Assembly (NCBI GenBank): GCA_964249405.1
Contig: CAXUBX010000084.1
Span: 1-13,064 of the forward strand
Reading direction: 5' to 3'
Source: CAXTPV01 sp964249405
Lineage (GTDB): Bacteria; Pseudomonadota; Alphaproteobacteria; Acetobacterales; Acetobacteraceae
DNA: 13,064 nucleotides
This document shows, piece by piece, positions 1-7,064 of the stretch. A program made the position numbers and the translations under genes. Numbering within the stretch: the first letter of the stretch is position 1; every line of letters starts with the position of its first letter. The notes under the pieces are model-generated. The model saw only the letters and a program-made list of their open reading frames with translations. It did no database searches and was not told the DNA's origin.

Positions 1-39
1 GGCGTGAGCGGCGGGACGTGGCGCCTCCGCCGCGTTCAC
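1..39 (-). CDS. Possible start of sugar ABC transporter permease (partial)
   Basis: A GTG codon at 39-37 opens a frame that runs off the left edge. The 13 visible codons read VNAAEAPRPAAHA. It begins 8 bases after the stop of the ATPase gene, and purine-rich GGAGG-like sequence lies upstream inside the end of that gene. Importers of the ribose/galactofuranose type are usually ordered binding protein, ATPase, permease(s), so a permease is expected here. The call rests mainly on position, because the visible peptide is too short to carry a family signature. The true start could also lie further downstream, outside the window. Confidence 0.35.
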   Translation of the reverse strand, partial: MNAAEAPRPAAHA

Positions 40-47
40 GCCGCCGC

Positions 48-1574
48 TCACGCCGCCGCCTCCGCGACGCCGCCGGACAGGGCGGCGAGGCGCGCCGGGG
101 CGTCCGCGGCGGCCGGGTCGACCTCGCCCGCGACCTCGCCCTCGCTCAGCACCACGAGGCGGTCGCAGAGCTCCATCAGCTCGTCGATCTCGGACGAGGT
201 GACGAGCACGCCCAATCCGGCAGCGGCGAGCTTGCGGACGAGACGGTGCACCTCCTCCTTCGCGCCGACGTCGATCCCGCGTGTCGGGTCGTCGAGCATG
301 ATCACCCTGGGATCGGCGGCGAGGGAGCGCGCGATCAGGACCTTCTGCTGGTTGCCGCCGGAGAGCTGGCCGATCGGCTGCGACGGGCCCGAGGTGCGGA
401 CGCCGAGCTCGTTGATGTAGCGCTCGACGAGCTCGTTCTCCCGCCCGCGCTGGAGCACACCGCGGCGGGACAGCCGAGGCAGGATCGCGGCCGTCATGTT
501 CTCGCGGACCGGCAGCAGCGGGAAGATGCCCTCGCTCCGGCGATCCTCCGACAGGAAGCCGAGGCCGGCGCCGATCGAGCGGCGCGGGGTGGTGCCTCCG
601 AGCGACGTGCCGGCGAGGACCACGGAGCCGGCGTCCGGACGCTCGGCGCCGAACACCGCCTTCATGGTCTCGGTGCGGCCCGATCCGAGCAGGCCGGCGA
701 GGCCGACGATCTCGCCGGCCCGGACGGTGAGCGACACGCCGCGGACGCGCGCGCGCCAGGTGAGGTCACGCACCGCGAGCGCGTCCCCCGCATCGTCGCG
801 CACCGCGCGTCCGGCGACGCCGGGCGCGCGGTGGCGTGCGGCCTGGTCGCGGCCGAGCATGGCCGAGACCAGCTCCGCGCGCGGCAGATCGGCGACGGCC
901 GCGGTGCGGACATGCCGCCCGTCGCGCAGCACGGTGAGGCGGTCGCAGATCGCGTAGCATTCGGACAGGCGGTGGCTGACGAAGACGATGCCGATCCCCT
1001 CCTGCCGCAGACGCCGGACGGCGCCGAACAGGATCTCGACCTCGCCGGCGGTGAGCGCCGAGGTCGGCTCGTCCATGATCACCACCCGCGCGCCGAGCGA
1101 GACCGTGCGCGCGATCGAGACCATCTGCTGAAGACCAAGACCGAGACTGCGCAGTTTCGCGCGCGGATCGATCGGCAGCCCGTAGCGTTCGAGGATGGCG
1201 CGCGCCTCGCGCGTCATCGCCGCGCGGTCGATCAGGACGCCGGCGCGCTTCGGCTCGCGACCGAGAAACATGTTCTCGGCCACGCTCCGCTCGGGGATCA
1301 GGTTGATCTCCTGATAGACGGCGGCGACCCCGGCGAGGCGCGCGTCCCGGGGCGACGCGAACCGCACCGCCGTGCCCCCGAGGCGCACCTCGCCGCCGTC
1401 GGGTGGCTGGAAGCCGGTCAGGATCTTGATCAGGGTGGACTTCCCGGCGCCGTTCTCGCCGAGAAGTCCATGCACCTCGCCCGCGGCGACCGCGAACGAC
1501 ACGTCCCGCAGCGCACGGACGACGCCGAACGACTTCTCGATGCCGATGGCCTCGAGAACGGCAGCCGTCGACAT
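48..1574 (-). CDS. Sugar ABC importer ATP-binding protein, RbsA/YtfR type (two fused ATPase domains)
   Basis: Energises uptake of a sugar through the inner membrane. The protein is 508 residues, the usual length for this double-ATPase class. Domain 1 has Walker A GENGAGKST (39-47), a Q-loop in VYQEIN (87-91), a weak signature around LGLGLQQ (144-150), Walker B VVIMDEP (164-170) and H-loop His201. Domain 2 has the family's modified Walker A GLLGSGRTE (294-302), signature LSGGNQQK (404-411) and LDDPTRGID (427-435). In domain 2 the residue after Walker B is Asp rather than Glu, and SSE (460-462) occupies the H-loop site. The segment around NLIPERSVAENMFLGREPKR (91-110) is strikingly like YtfR, the galactofuranose importer ATPase. 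I chose ATG 1574 (MSTAAV) because the protein then begins at the first ATPase strand. A longer frame to 1697 would run back into the binding-protein gene and adds no family sequence. It lies 20 bases after that gene and is surely co-transcribed with it. Substrate is inferred, not proven. Confidence 0.95.
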   Translation of the reverse strand: MSTAAVLEAIGIEKSFGVVRALRDVSFAVAAGEVHGLLGENGAGKSTLIKILTGFQPPDGGEVRLGGTAVRFASPRDARLAGVAAVYQEINLIPERSVAENMFLGREPKRAGVLIDRAAMTREARAILERYGLPIDPRAKLRSLGLGLQQMVSIARTVSLGARVVIMDEPTSALTAGEVEILFGAVRRLRQEGIGIVFVSHRLSECYAICDRLTVLRDGRHVRTAAVADLPRAELVSAMLGRDQAARHRAPGVAGRAVRDDAGDALAVRDLTWRARVRGVSLTVRAGEIVGLAGLLGSGRTETMKAVFGAERPDAGSVVLAGTSLGGTTPRRSIGAGLGFLSEDRRSEGIFPLLPVRENMTAAILPRLSRRGVLQRGRENELVERYINELGVRTSGPSQPIGQLSGGNQQKVLIARSLAADPRVIMLDDPTRGIDVGAKEEVHRLVRKLAAAGLGVLVTSSEIDELMELCDRLVVLSEGEVAGEVDPAAADAPARLAALSGGVAEAAA

Positions 1575-1594
1575 CGGCCGCGGCCTCGGCTCCG

Positions 1595-2623
1595 TCAGTA
1601 GGGCGCGCCGCTGCTCAGCGCCGAGGACGCGTTCGCCTTCGTGTAGAGCGCGTCCTGCATGATGATCTTCTGCGGAACCGGCGTGCCCGCGAACCACTTG
1701 GTCAGCGCCGACAGCGCCTGCGGTCCGAAGCGCGGATTGGTCTCGACGTCGGCGTTTGCGGTGCCGCCGGCGATCGCCTTGACCAGCGCGCTGGTGCCGT
1801 CGATCGAGACGATCTTGACGTTGTGGCCGGGATGCTTGCCGCCCTGGCGGAGCGCGGTCATCGCGCCGAGCGCCATCACGTCGGCCTGGGCGTAGACGGC
1901 GGTGACGTTGTGGTGCGCGAGCAGGAGCTGCTCCATCACGCGCTGGGCGTCGGTGGTCGACCAGTTGCCGGTCTGGGCGGCGAGCAGCGTCATGCCGGGG
2001 TGCTTCGCGATCGCGGCCGCGAAGCCCTGGGTGCGCTGCGTCTCGACGTCGTTGCCGTAGGCGCCCTGGATCTCGATGATCTTGGCCTTGCCGCCGGTGA
2101 CCGACGCGAGCACGTCGCCCGCGCGCTGCCCCTGGACCAGGAAGTTCGAACCCATGTTGGTGATGATCGGCGCGCAGGCGGTGCCGGCGGTGACGCGGTC
2201 GATGGTGACCACCGGGATGTGCTTGGCCGCGGCCTGCTCAAGCGCCGGCTGCAGGCCGGTCGCGTTCAGCGGGGCGATGACCAGCGCCTGCGCGCCCTGG
2301 CTGATCATGCTTTCGACGTCGGCCACCTGCTTGGCCTGGTTGTCGTTCGCGTTCGTGTAGAGCAGCTTGGCGCCGGCGCTGGACGCGGCATCCTTGACGG
2401 ACTTCGTCTCGGCGGCGCGGAACGGGTTCTGCTCGTTCTCCGACTGCGAGAAGCCGATCAGCATGCCGGACAGGCTGGCATGGTTCGGGCTCGGATCGGT
2501 GCAGGTGGCCGACGAGGTCTCGGCGACCTTCTGCTCGCCGGAGGACTGCGCGTGCGCGCTGCCGATCGACGCGGCAAGGCACAGCACGGCCGGCGCCGCG
2601 CGCCACCAAAGCAAAGAATTCAT
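1595..2623 (-). CDS. Periplasmic sugar-binding protein of ABC importer, YtfQ-like
   Basis: Secreted receptor that captures a sugar and delivers it to the importer encoded downstream. It is 342 residues. The signal peptide covers about 1-25, with an Arg at 8, a hydrophobic core and cleavage after AHA. A type-1 periplasmic-binding fold (Peripla_BP_4 class) spans about 53-320. Family landmarks are GFSQ (57-60) followed by NPFRAAET (66-73), a helix ending ALVIAPLNATG (113-123), IDR (141-143), EIQG (184-187), the hinge near YAQADVMALGA (244-254) and SIDG (273-276). The order and wording of these follow YtfQ (galactofuranose-binding) more closely than RbsB. Cys41 and Cys150 could form a disulfide. 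The start at ATG 2623 is supported by AGGAGG at 2633-2628, 4 bases upstream, and by the signal peptide. It precedes the ATPase gene by 20 bases. The preferred sugar cannot be read from sequence; a furanose is a family-based inference. Confidence 0.93.
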   Translation of the reverse strand: MNSLLWWRAAPAVLCLAASIGSAHAQSSGEQKVAETSSATCTDPSPNHASLSGMLIGFSQSENEQNPFRAAETKSVKDAASSAGAKLLYTNANDNQAKQVADVESMISQGAQALVIAPLNATGLQPALEQAAAKHIPVVTIDRVTAGTACAPIITNMGSNFLVQGQRAGDVLASVTGGKAKIIEIQGAYGNDVETQRTQGFAAAIAKHPGMTLLAAQTGNWSTTDAQRVMEQLLLAHHNVTAVYAQADVMALGAMTALRQGGKHPGHNVKIVSIDGTSALVKAIAGGTANADVETNPRFGPQALSALTKWFAGTPVPQKIIMQDALYTKANASSALSSGAPY

Positions 2624-2817
2624 CGCCCCTCCTTCCGTCGGCCGTCCGGCTCCGGCCGGCATCGACGCGATCGGCGTTCTTGTTCTGGCCGGTTCGGTCC
2701 CGGACTGTCCGGCCATTGCCGGAACACCGCACCTTAGGCAAGGGATCATTGAAGGAAAAGAGATTTCCCTCGGTCTGGGATTTTTTCCAGTCGGGCCGTC
2801 GTCACCGCGCCGCCCCC
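2624..2817 (-). promoter_or_regulatory. Intergenic control region upstream of the sugar importer (putative promoter/operator)
   Basis: This is the only sizeable gap between the SorC regulator and the importer genes. It includes an AT-rich island (about 2745-2790) in otherwise very GC-rich DNA. Short inverted repeats are visible: GGAAA-5 b-TTTCC (2754-2768), CTGG-8 b-CCAG (2775-2790), the odd palindrome CCGGACTGTCCGG (2700-2712) and TCCGGC-4 b-GCCGGA (2708-2723). SorC-family proteins bind near the promoters of neighbouring sugar genes, so these are reasonable operator candidates. I could not find a convincing -35/-10 pair and saw no clear terminator for the upstream regulator gene. Confidence 0.45.
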
Positions 2818-3840
2818 TCAGCGTGCCCCCCGTCCGGCGGCCCGCCGGCCGGACACCGGGGGCGCCGCCAGTCGCAGCACCGCGCGCGCGGTGTCCTCGG
2901 TGGTCACCAGGCCGCTCACCAATCCGGTGCGGATCGCCGCCAGGATCGCGGCCGTCTTGCCGGTGCCGCCGGCGACGGCGACGGCCTCCCGTCCGCGCAG
3001 CCGCGCGGGATCGAGCGCGATCACGCGCTCGTGGAGCGACACGTCGAGCAGCCGGCCGTCGGCGTCGTAGTAGTGGCCGAGCAGCTTCGCGACCGCGCCG
3101 CGCCGCCCGACCTCGTCGATGTCCTCCCTGGTGAGGAGTCCCATGGTGAGGTCGGTCGCTTCCTTCTCGGCGACGCTGCCGATGCCGAACAGGAAGAAGC
3201 CGGCATCGGCCGCGCGCGCGAGCGCCTCGCGCACGCCCGGCTGGCGCAGCATCACTCTCCGGTCGGCGCGGCTCGCGGCGTAGAAGGGAACCGGCAGGAG
3301 ATGCGCGACCCCGCCCGTCCGGTCGGTCAGCGTCTGGATCAGGTCGAACGGGTAGGAGCTGATCCGTCTCGGACAGCTTCCGAGCAGGGCCGCGATCTGC
3401 ACCTCGGCCCGCCGCCAGTCGGGAAGATACGGCGACGCCGCGGCGAGCGTGCGGCCGTGACCGATCCCGAGGGTCCGATGCCGCCCGCTCCGGATGACCC
3501 CGTCGAGCAGCGTCGCGGTGGCGCGACCGAGCGTGTCGAGCGGAAGCGGGCTCACCGACACCTCCGGCACCACGGTCGCGGTGCGGAGCGGGAGGGCCGC
3601 CACCAGCTCCTGTTCGAGACCGACACAGCCCGCGATCGGTCCCTCGACGAGCACCCGGATGGTGCCGTTGCCCTCGGCGAGCGCGATCAGCCGGCTCACC
3701 TTGTTCAGCGACAGGCCGAGACGGCGCGCGATCTCGGCCTGCTTCAGCTTGCCGTTGTGGTAGAGCCATGCGGCGCGGGCGGCGAGCTCGGCCTCGGCCT
3801 CGGCGGGCAGCGATGGGCGCCGTTGTTGCAAACCCGACAT
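2818..3840 (-). CDS. SorC-family sugar-binding transcriptional regulator
   Basis: DNA-binding regulator that senses a sugar or sugar phosphate and controls nearby sugar genes. With start ATG 3840 it has 340 residues, close to the family norm. A helix-turn-helix lies at about 33-52, with LKQAEIARRLGLS followed by NKVSRLI. The effector-binding domain fills about 70-325. Landmarks are GIGHGRTL (125-132), FGIGSV (218-223) and the C-terminal strand AVAGGTGKTAAI (288-299), whose conserved Lys belongs to the family's ligand pocket. The last 15 residues are Arg/Gly-rich and poorly conserved. An alternative start at 3930 would add 30 Arg-rich residues. It has only a GCGAGG placed directly against the ATG, whereas 3840 has GGGGGAG about 13 bases upstream, so neither site is ideal. 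The gene follows the GH16 gene and precedes the importer, both on the same strand. The importer is its most likely target; control of the upstream glycan genes is possible. Confidence 0.93.
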   Translation of the reverse strand: MSGLQQRRPSLPAEAEAELAARAAWLYHNGKLKQAEIARRLGLSLNKVSRLIALAEGNGTIRVLVEGPIAGCVGLEQELVAALPLRTATVVPEVSVSPLPLDTLGRATATLLDGVIRSGRHRTLGIGHGRTLAAASPYLPDWRRAEVQIAALLGSCPRRISSYPFDLIQTLTDRTGGVAHLLPVPFYAASRADRRVMLRQPGVREALARAADAGFFLFGIGSVAEKEATDLTMGLLTREDIDEVGRRGAVAKLLGHYYDADGRLLDVSLHERVIALDPARLRGREAVAVAGGTGKTAAILAAIRTGLVSGLVTTEDTARAVLRLAAPPVSGRRAAGRGAR

Positions 3841-3941
3841 CGGCCGGCGTCGTCTCCCCCTGCGACCGCCCGGCCGATCGGCGATCGCGCGGACCGGTTT
3901 CTTCTGCGTGATCGGACCGCGTTCGTCCACCTCGCCGCAAC

Positions 3942-4913
3942 TCAGCCCGACGGCGCGTACGCCCGGACGTCGTCGATCTCGATCGCCGCATCAGACCGCG
4001 GCAGCGGCGCCCCGCGGTCCCACGGGAAGCCGAAGGCGAGATCGAGGATCAGGTATTGCGGCTGCCGCCAGTCGGCGTCCGGCGGATAGGGACGCCGCGC
4101 GACCTCGCGGCCGTCGAGAAACCAGACCACCCCGCGCTCGGTCATCAGCGAGGCGAAGACGTGAAACGATCGCGAGAGATCGACGCCGTGGAGGTCGATC
4201 CCGATCGTCTCGTGCGGGTAGTCGGCCGCCGCCGCGGGCGAGCCCACCTTGTCGTTCCAGTGCAGCGACACCGCGTACGAGGTCGCGTTCCCGAACGTTT
4301 CCATCACGTCGTTCTCCCACTGCTTGGCGTATTGCAGCGGCGAGGGCCAGGCCTGACGGTTGCACCCGAGCGTCCAGAAGGCGGGCCACGCGGCAGGGTT
4401 CGCGGACAGTTTCATCCGCGCCTCGATGTAGAGCGGTGCCGCCATCGCGAAGCTGTCATGGGTGGAGATCAGCCCGCCGAAATGCGTGGGCCGCCCGCGG
4501 GTGAGCGCCGGGAAGCGGGACGCGGCGTCGGCGGGCATCGGACCGGCCGCGATCCGCAATGCCCCCGGGCCGGCGCCGGCCGCGTCCGCGACGACCGAGA
4601 ACGGACGGATCGCGGGATCGCCCGGCGGCACGAACCATTCGTAGCCGAAGCCCTGCTCCGCGGAGGGCGTCCAGGTCGCCCGCGACAGCGTCCGGAACCG
4701 ATCCTCGAACACCAGCCGCCATCCGGCCGGCGGCCCGCCACCGGCGACGGGCGCCGCATCGGCCCGCGCGCCCGCCGCCGCGCTCCGGGATCGCGCCACG
4801 GCGGCACTGCACCCGCCGTGGGGCTCCGCTCCTGCCGGCCCGGGAAGCGTCGCCAGGAGCACCATCGCTCCCGCGGCCGACCGGGCAAGCCATCGCGCGC
4901 GCGCCGACGCCAT
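3942..4913 (-). CDS. Secreted glycoside hydrolase family 16 protein (endo-glycanase)
   Basis: Probably cleaves or remodels a beta-linked polysaccharide in the periplasm or outside the cell. The protein is 323 residues. A signal peptide covers about 1-29, with an Arg-rich start, hydrophobic core AGAMVLLATL and likely cleavage after AGA. A low-complexity Ala/Gly/Pro linker (about 35-64) follows, then a GH16 beta-jelly-roll domain (about 65-320). The catalytic motif is ENDVME (200-205), giving Glu200 as nucleophile, Asp202 and Glu205 as acid/base in the ExDxxE pattern. The second position, normally Ile/Leu/Val, is Asn. Aromatic substrate-cleft candidates lie in WPAFWTLG (176-183). The domain ends properly with IEIDDVRAY (311-319). 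The start ATG 4913 lies 3 bases after the stop of the EamA-like gene, indicating translational coupling. Context suggests trimming of an exopolysaccharide or surface glycan made with the upstream genes. GH16 covers many specificities, so the substrate is unknown. Confidence 0.88.
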   Translation of the reverse strand: MASARARWLARSAAGAMVLLATLPGPAGAEPHGGCSAAVARSRSAAAGARADAAPVAGGGPPAGWRLVFEDRFRTLSRATWTPSAEQGFGYEWFVPPGDPAIRPFSVVADAAGAGPGALRIAAGPMPADAASRFPALTRGRPTHFGGLISTHDSFAMAAPLYIEARMKLSANPAAWPAFWTLGCNRQAWPSPLQYAKQWENDVMETFGNATSYAVSLHWNDKVGSPAAAADYPHETIGIDLHGVDLSRSFHVFASLMTERGVVWFLDGREVARRPYPPDADWRQPQYLILDLAFGFPWDRGAPLPRSDAAIEIDDVRAYAPSG

Positions 4914-4916
4914 GTC

Positions 4917-5291
4917 TCAGGCGCCGGCGGAGATCGAGAGCACGCCGGAGACGATGAGCAGGATGCCGAGCACCTTGGCCGCCGAGATCGCGTCGCCGAA
5001 CAGGAGGAAGCCGCCCGACGCCGTCACCACGATGCCGAGCGCCACGAACGGGTAGGCGGTCGACAGCGGAACCCGCGACAGCACCGACAGCCACACCAGC
5101 GCGCTGAGGGCGAAACAGCCGAGACCGAGGACGACGAGCGGCGAGGAGGCGATCAGCACGGCGAGGCGCCACCCGCCCGTGGCCAGCCCGGACTGCACGC
5201 CCTGCGACATCATCCCGTATTTGAGCGCGATCTGCGATCCCGACGACAGCAGGACGCTGAGCAGGATCAGGCCGGTCGTCGAGGCGCGCAT
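4917..5291 (-). CDS. Small EamA/DMT-superfamily membrane protein, ArnE-like (possible lipid-linked sugar flippase)
   Basis: A 124-residue inner-membrane protein with four predicted helices (about 3-22, 41-62, 64-92, 104-122), half the length of ordinary EamA transporters, so it should work as a homo- or heterodimer. Family marks are SQIALKYGM (19-27) in helix 1, YPFVALG (80-86) and FLLFGDAISAAKVLG (95-109), in which the usual GE is GD. Small proteins of this group include ArnE/ArnF, which flip undecaprenyl-phosphate-aminoarabinose, and the SMR drug exporters. The start ATG 5291 lies 2 bases after the stop of the preceding gene. Its place between a polyprenyl-phosphate prenyltransferase/membrane glycosyltransferase candidate and a secreted glycanase favours a role in moving a lipid-linked sugar across the membrane. 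That role is inferred from context and family; small-molecule efflux cannot be excluded. Confidence 0.85.
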   Translation of the reverse strand: MRASTTGLILLSVLLSSGSQIALKYGMMSQGVQSGLATGGWRLAVLIASSPLVVLGLGCFALSALVWLSVLSRVPLSTAYPFVALGIVVTASGGFLLFGDAISAAKVLGILLIVSGVLSISAGA

Positions 5292-5293
5292 CG

Positions 5294-7063
5294 CTATCCC
5301 CGCCGCCCGGCTTCGGTCCGCGCTCCGGCGCCGTAGACGCACACGCCATCGGTCTGGAACAGCGGCGCGTTGCCCGACGTCCGGCAGAGATCGACCACGT
5401 AGTCGATGCCGTTCGCCCGCGCGTATCGCAGCCTCGCGGGCAGGTCCGGCAGGGCCAGAACGGTCCAGATCCTGCTGTTCCACTCGGTGTAGAACGACGG
5501 GCTCCACATGACGGCTGCGCCCTCTCCGTAGGCGGTCCAGATCCGGCGGTGCGAGGCGAACTGGAACGTCGACGAATCGCCCGCGAAGGATCGCGGCGGC
5601 GTCGCGCCCGGCTTGATGTCCATCGTCGGGATCAGGAACTCGGCATCCGGGCCGGTGTGCGACCTCGCCCATTGCCCGATCTCGGTCCAGTGACGCGCCT
5701 CGCGGCGGAACCGCGTGTTGCGGATTTCCTGCCGCGCCGTCTGGACCGAGGCCGCGACCAGCAGCAAGGCGAGCGCGGCGAGGCGGACCCGCCCGCCGGT
5801 CCACGCGCCCCGACCGGCTTGGGCGAGGCGTTCACGCCAGACCGGCACCAGCGACAGCACGATCACCAACGCGGCCAGCGGCAGCAACGCGCGCGTCGAG
5901 CAAGTGGCGAGCGCCAGCACCGGACCGAGAAGATGGCGTTCCAGCCGGTTCGCGCCGGTCAGCCAGGTCGTCGCCAGCGCGGCCAGCCCGAGGCTCGCCA
6001 GCAGGTGCAGGCAGGTGCTGGACCGCAGCAGATGCAGGTTGAGGATCGCGGGGCTGTGCGTGACGGCCGGCGCCGCGATGCCGACCGCGTAGACGACGAC
6101 GTAGCCCGCCAGCGCCGCCTGGAACAGCTCGGCCCGCCGGCCGAGCGCCCGGAACGACAGCGCGGCGGCCACGGTCACCGTCGCGAGCCCGATCTTGGCG
6201 CCGAGCGAGTTCGAGTCGAACAGAAAATGAAGCGGCCAGTACGACCTGAGATACGTGACGTAGTCGACCGGCAGCCGGTGCCCGTAGTCCGGGTTCCGCA
6301 GCACGTTGACGATCACCGGCGTCGCGAACACGGCGAACGCCACCGCACCGATGAAGAGGCCGATCGCCGCACGCCCGACCGTGACCCGCCGTGCGGCCAG
6401 CAGGCGGGCGATCATGGCCGCGAGCGGACCGAAGTTCCAGATCGCGACGAAGGCGTTGGTGAAGAACACGAGCCCGTCCGTCGCCAGCCCGGCCGCGAGC
6501 CGGCCGCGCGCGACGAAGGCCAGCATGATCAGGGTCAGCCCGTTCGCCATCTCCGAATGCGAGAACGAGTTGATGAACAGGCCGCCGCCGCCGGCGAGCG
6601 AGAGGCCGAGCATCGGCGTCGAGAACGCCACGAGCACGCTGAAGATCAGCCTTTCCGCGAGGCCGGTGACGCCGAGCAGGCTCGCGCAGGCGAGGAAGCC
6701 GGTCAGCGACAGGACGCGGGACACGAATGCGAGCACCGCGAAGGTGACGTGCGGGTCGAGGATGCGGTCGGAACCCGCGAGCAGCAGCCAGGGGCCGGCC
6801 GCATAGTGCCGGAGCGACTGGATGAAGGCATCGCTCCGGAACTGCGGCTCGTCGTACAGCGCGGCGACGATCGGCAGGTGATAGGAGTTGTTGTCGATCC
6901 CGAAGACGTAGCCGGTGGCGACGAGCGAGAGGATCGCGCCCACGATCACGGCGGCCGCGAAGCCGGCGGCATCCGCGCGGCCCCGCGCCTTCGTCCGCGC
7001 CGTGGTGCGGCGGCCGACGGAGGGCGCGGCGAGCGTCGCGGTCGACCCGCCGGGCGGCGCCAT
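5294..7063 (-). CDS. Polytopic membrane protein with GT-C-like features, function not established
   Basis: A 589-residue inner-membrane protein. A basic Arg/Lys-rich tail (about 1-32) is followed by roughly ten to twelve hydrophobic segments between 34 and 440 and a soluble C-terminal domain (about 445-589), probably periplasmic. The first loop after helix 1 carries GIDNNSYHLPI (55-65) and DEP (71-73), with SD at 77-78. Acidic residues there are typical of GT-C glycosyltransferases, which use polyprenyl-phosphate sugars. HSEMANG (169-175) is another polar patch. The C-terminal WARSHTGPDAEFLIPT (465-480) resembles the pattern in DUF6798-type membrane proteins, which I recall only loosely. The start ATG 7063 lies 1 base after the stop of the HAD-UbiA gene, and the next gene follows after 2 bases. 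I infer a glycosyltransferase using the lipid-linked product of the HAD-UbiA enzyme. No diagnostic catalytic motif proves it. Confidence 0.8.
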   Translation of the reverse strand: MAPPGGSTATLAAPSVGRRTTARTKARGRADAAGFAAAVIVGAILSLVATGYVFGIDNNSYHLPIVAALYDEPQFRSDAFIQSLRHYAAGPWLLLAGSDRILDPHVTFAVLAFVSRVLSLTGFLACASLLGVTGLAERLIFSVLVAFSTPMLGLSLAGGGGLFINSFSHSEMANGLTLIMLAFVARGRLAAGLATDGLVFFTNAFVAIWNFGPLAAMIARLLAARRVTVGRAAIGLFIGAVAFAVFATPVIVNVLRNPDYGHRLPVDYVTYLRSYWPLHFLFDSNSLGAKIGLATVTVAAALSFRALGRRAELFQAALAGYVVVYAVGIAAPAVTHSPAILNLHLLRSSTCLHLLASLGLAALATTWLTGANRLERHLLGPVLALATCSTRALLPLAALVIVLSLVPVWRERLAQAGRGAWTGGRVRLAALALLLVAASVQTARQEIRNTRFRREARHWTEIGQWARSHTGPDAEFLIPTMDIKPGATPPRSFAGDSSTFQFASHRRIWTAYGEGAAVMWSPSFYTEWNSRIWTVLALPDLPARLRYARANGIDYVVDLCRTSGNAPLFQTDGVCVYGAGARTEAGRRG

Positions 7064-7064
7064 G

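Noticed and set aside
18..1601. Long plus-strand open frame over the ABC ATPase gene
   Set aside because: Antisense shadow of a GC-rich gene: Arg/Glu/Ala/His-rich translation without domains, while the minus strand encodes a complete two-domain ATPase.
1575..1697. N-terminal extension of the ABC ATPase to an upstream start
   Set aside because: It would overlap the end of the binding-protein gene by about 100 bases and adds residues absent from the family; ATG 1574 fits the first strand of the ATPase domain.
2766..2780. TCCC/GGGA hairpin followed by a T-rich stretch as a terminator for the regulator gene (minus strand)
   Set aside because: Only a 4-bp stem with a 7-base loop and an interrupted T tract; too weak to call.
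2624..3991. In-frame upstream extension of the binding protein through the regulator gene
   Set aside because: Arg/Ala-rich shadow of the regulator in another frame; the signal peptide and AGGAGG place the start at 2623.
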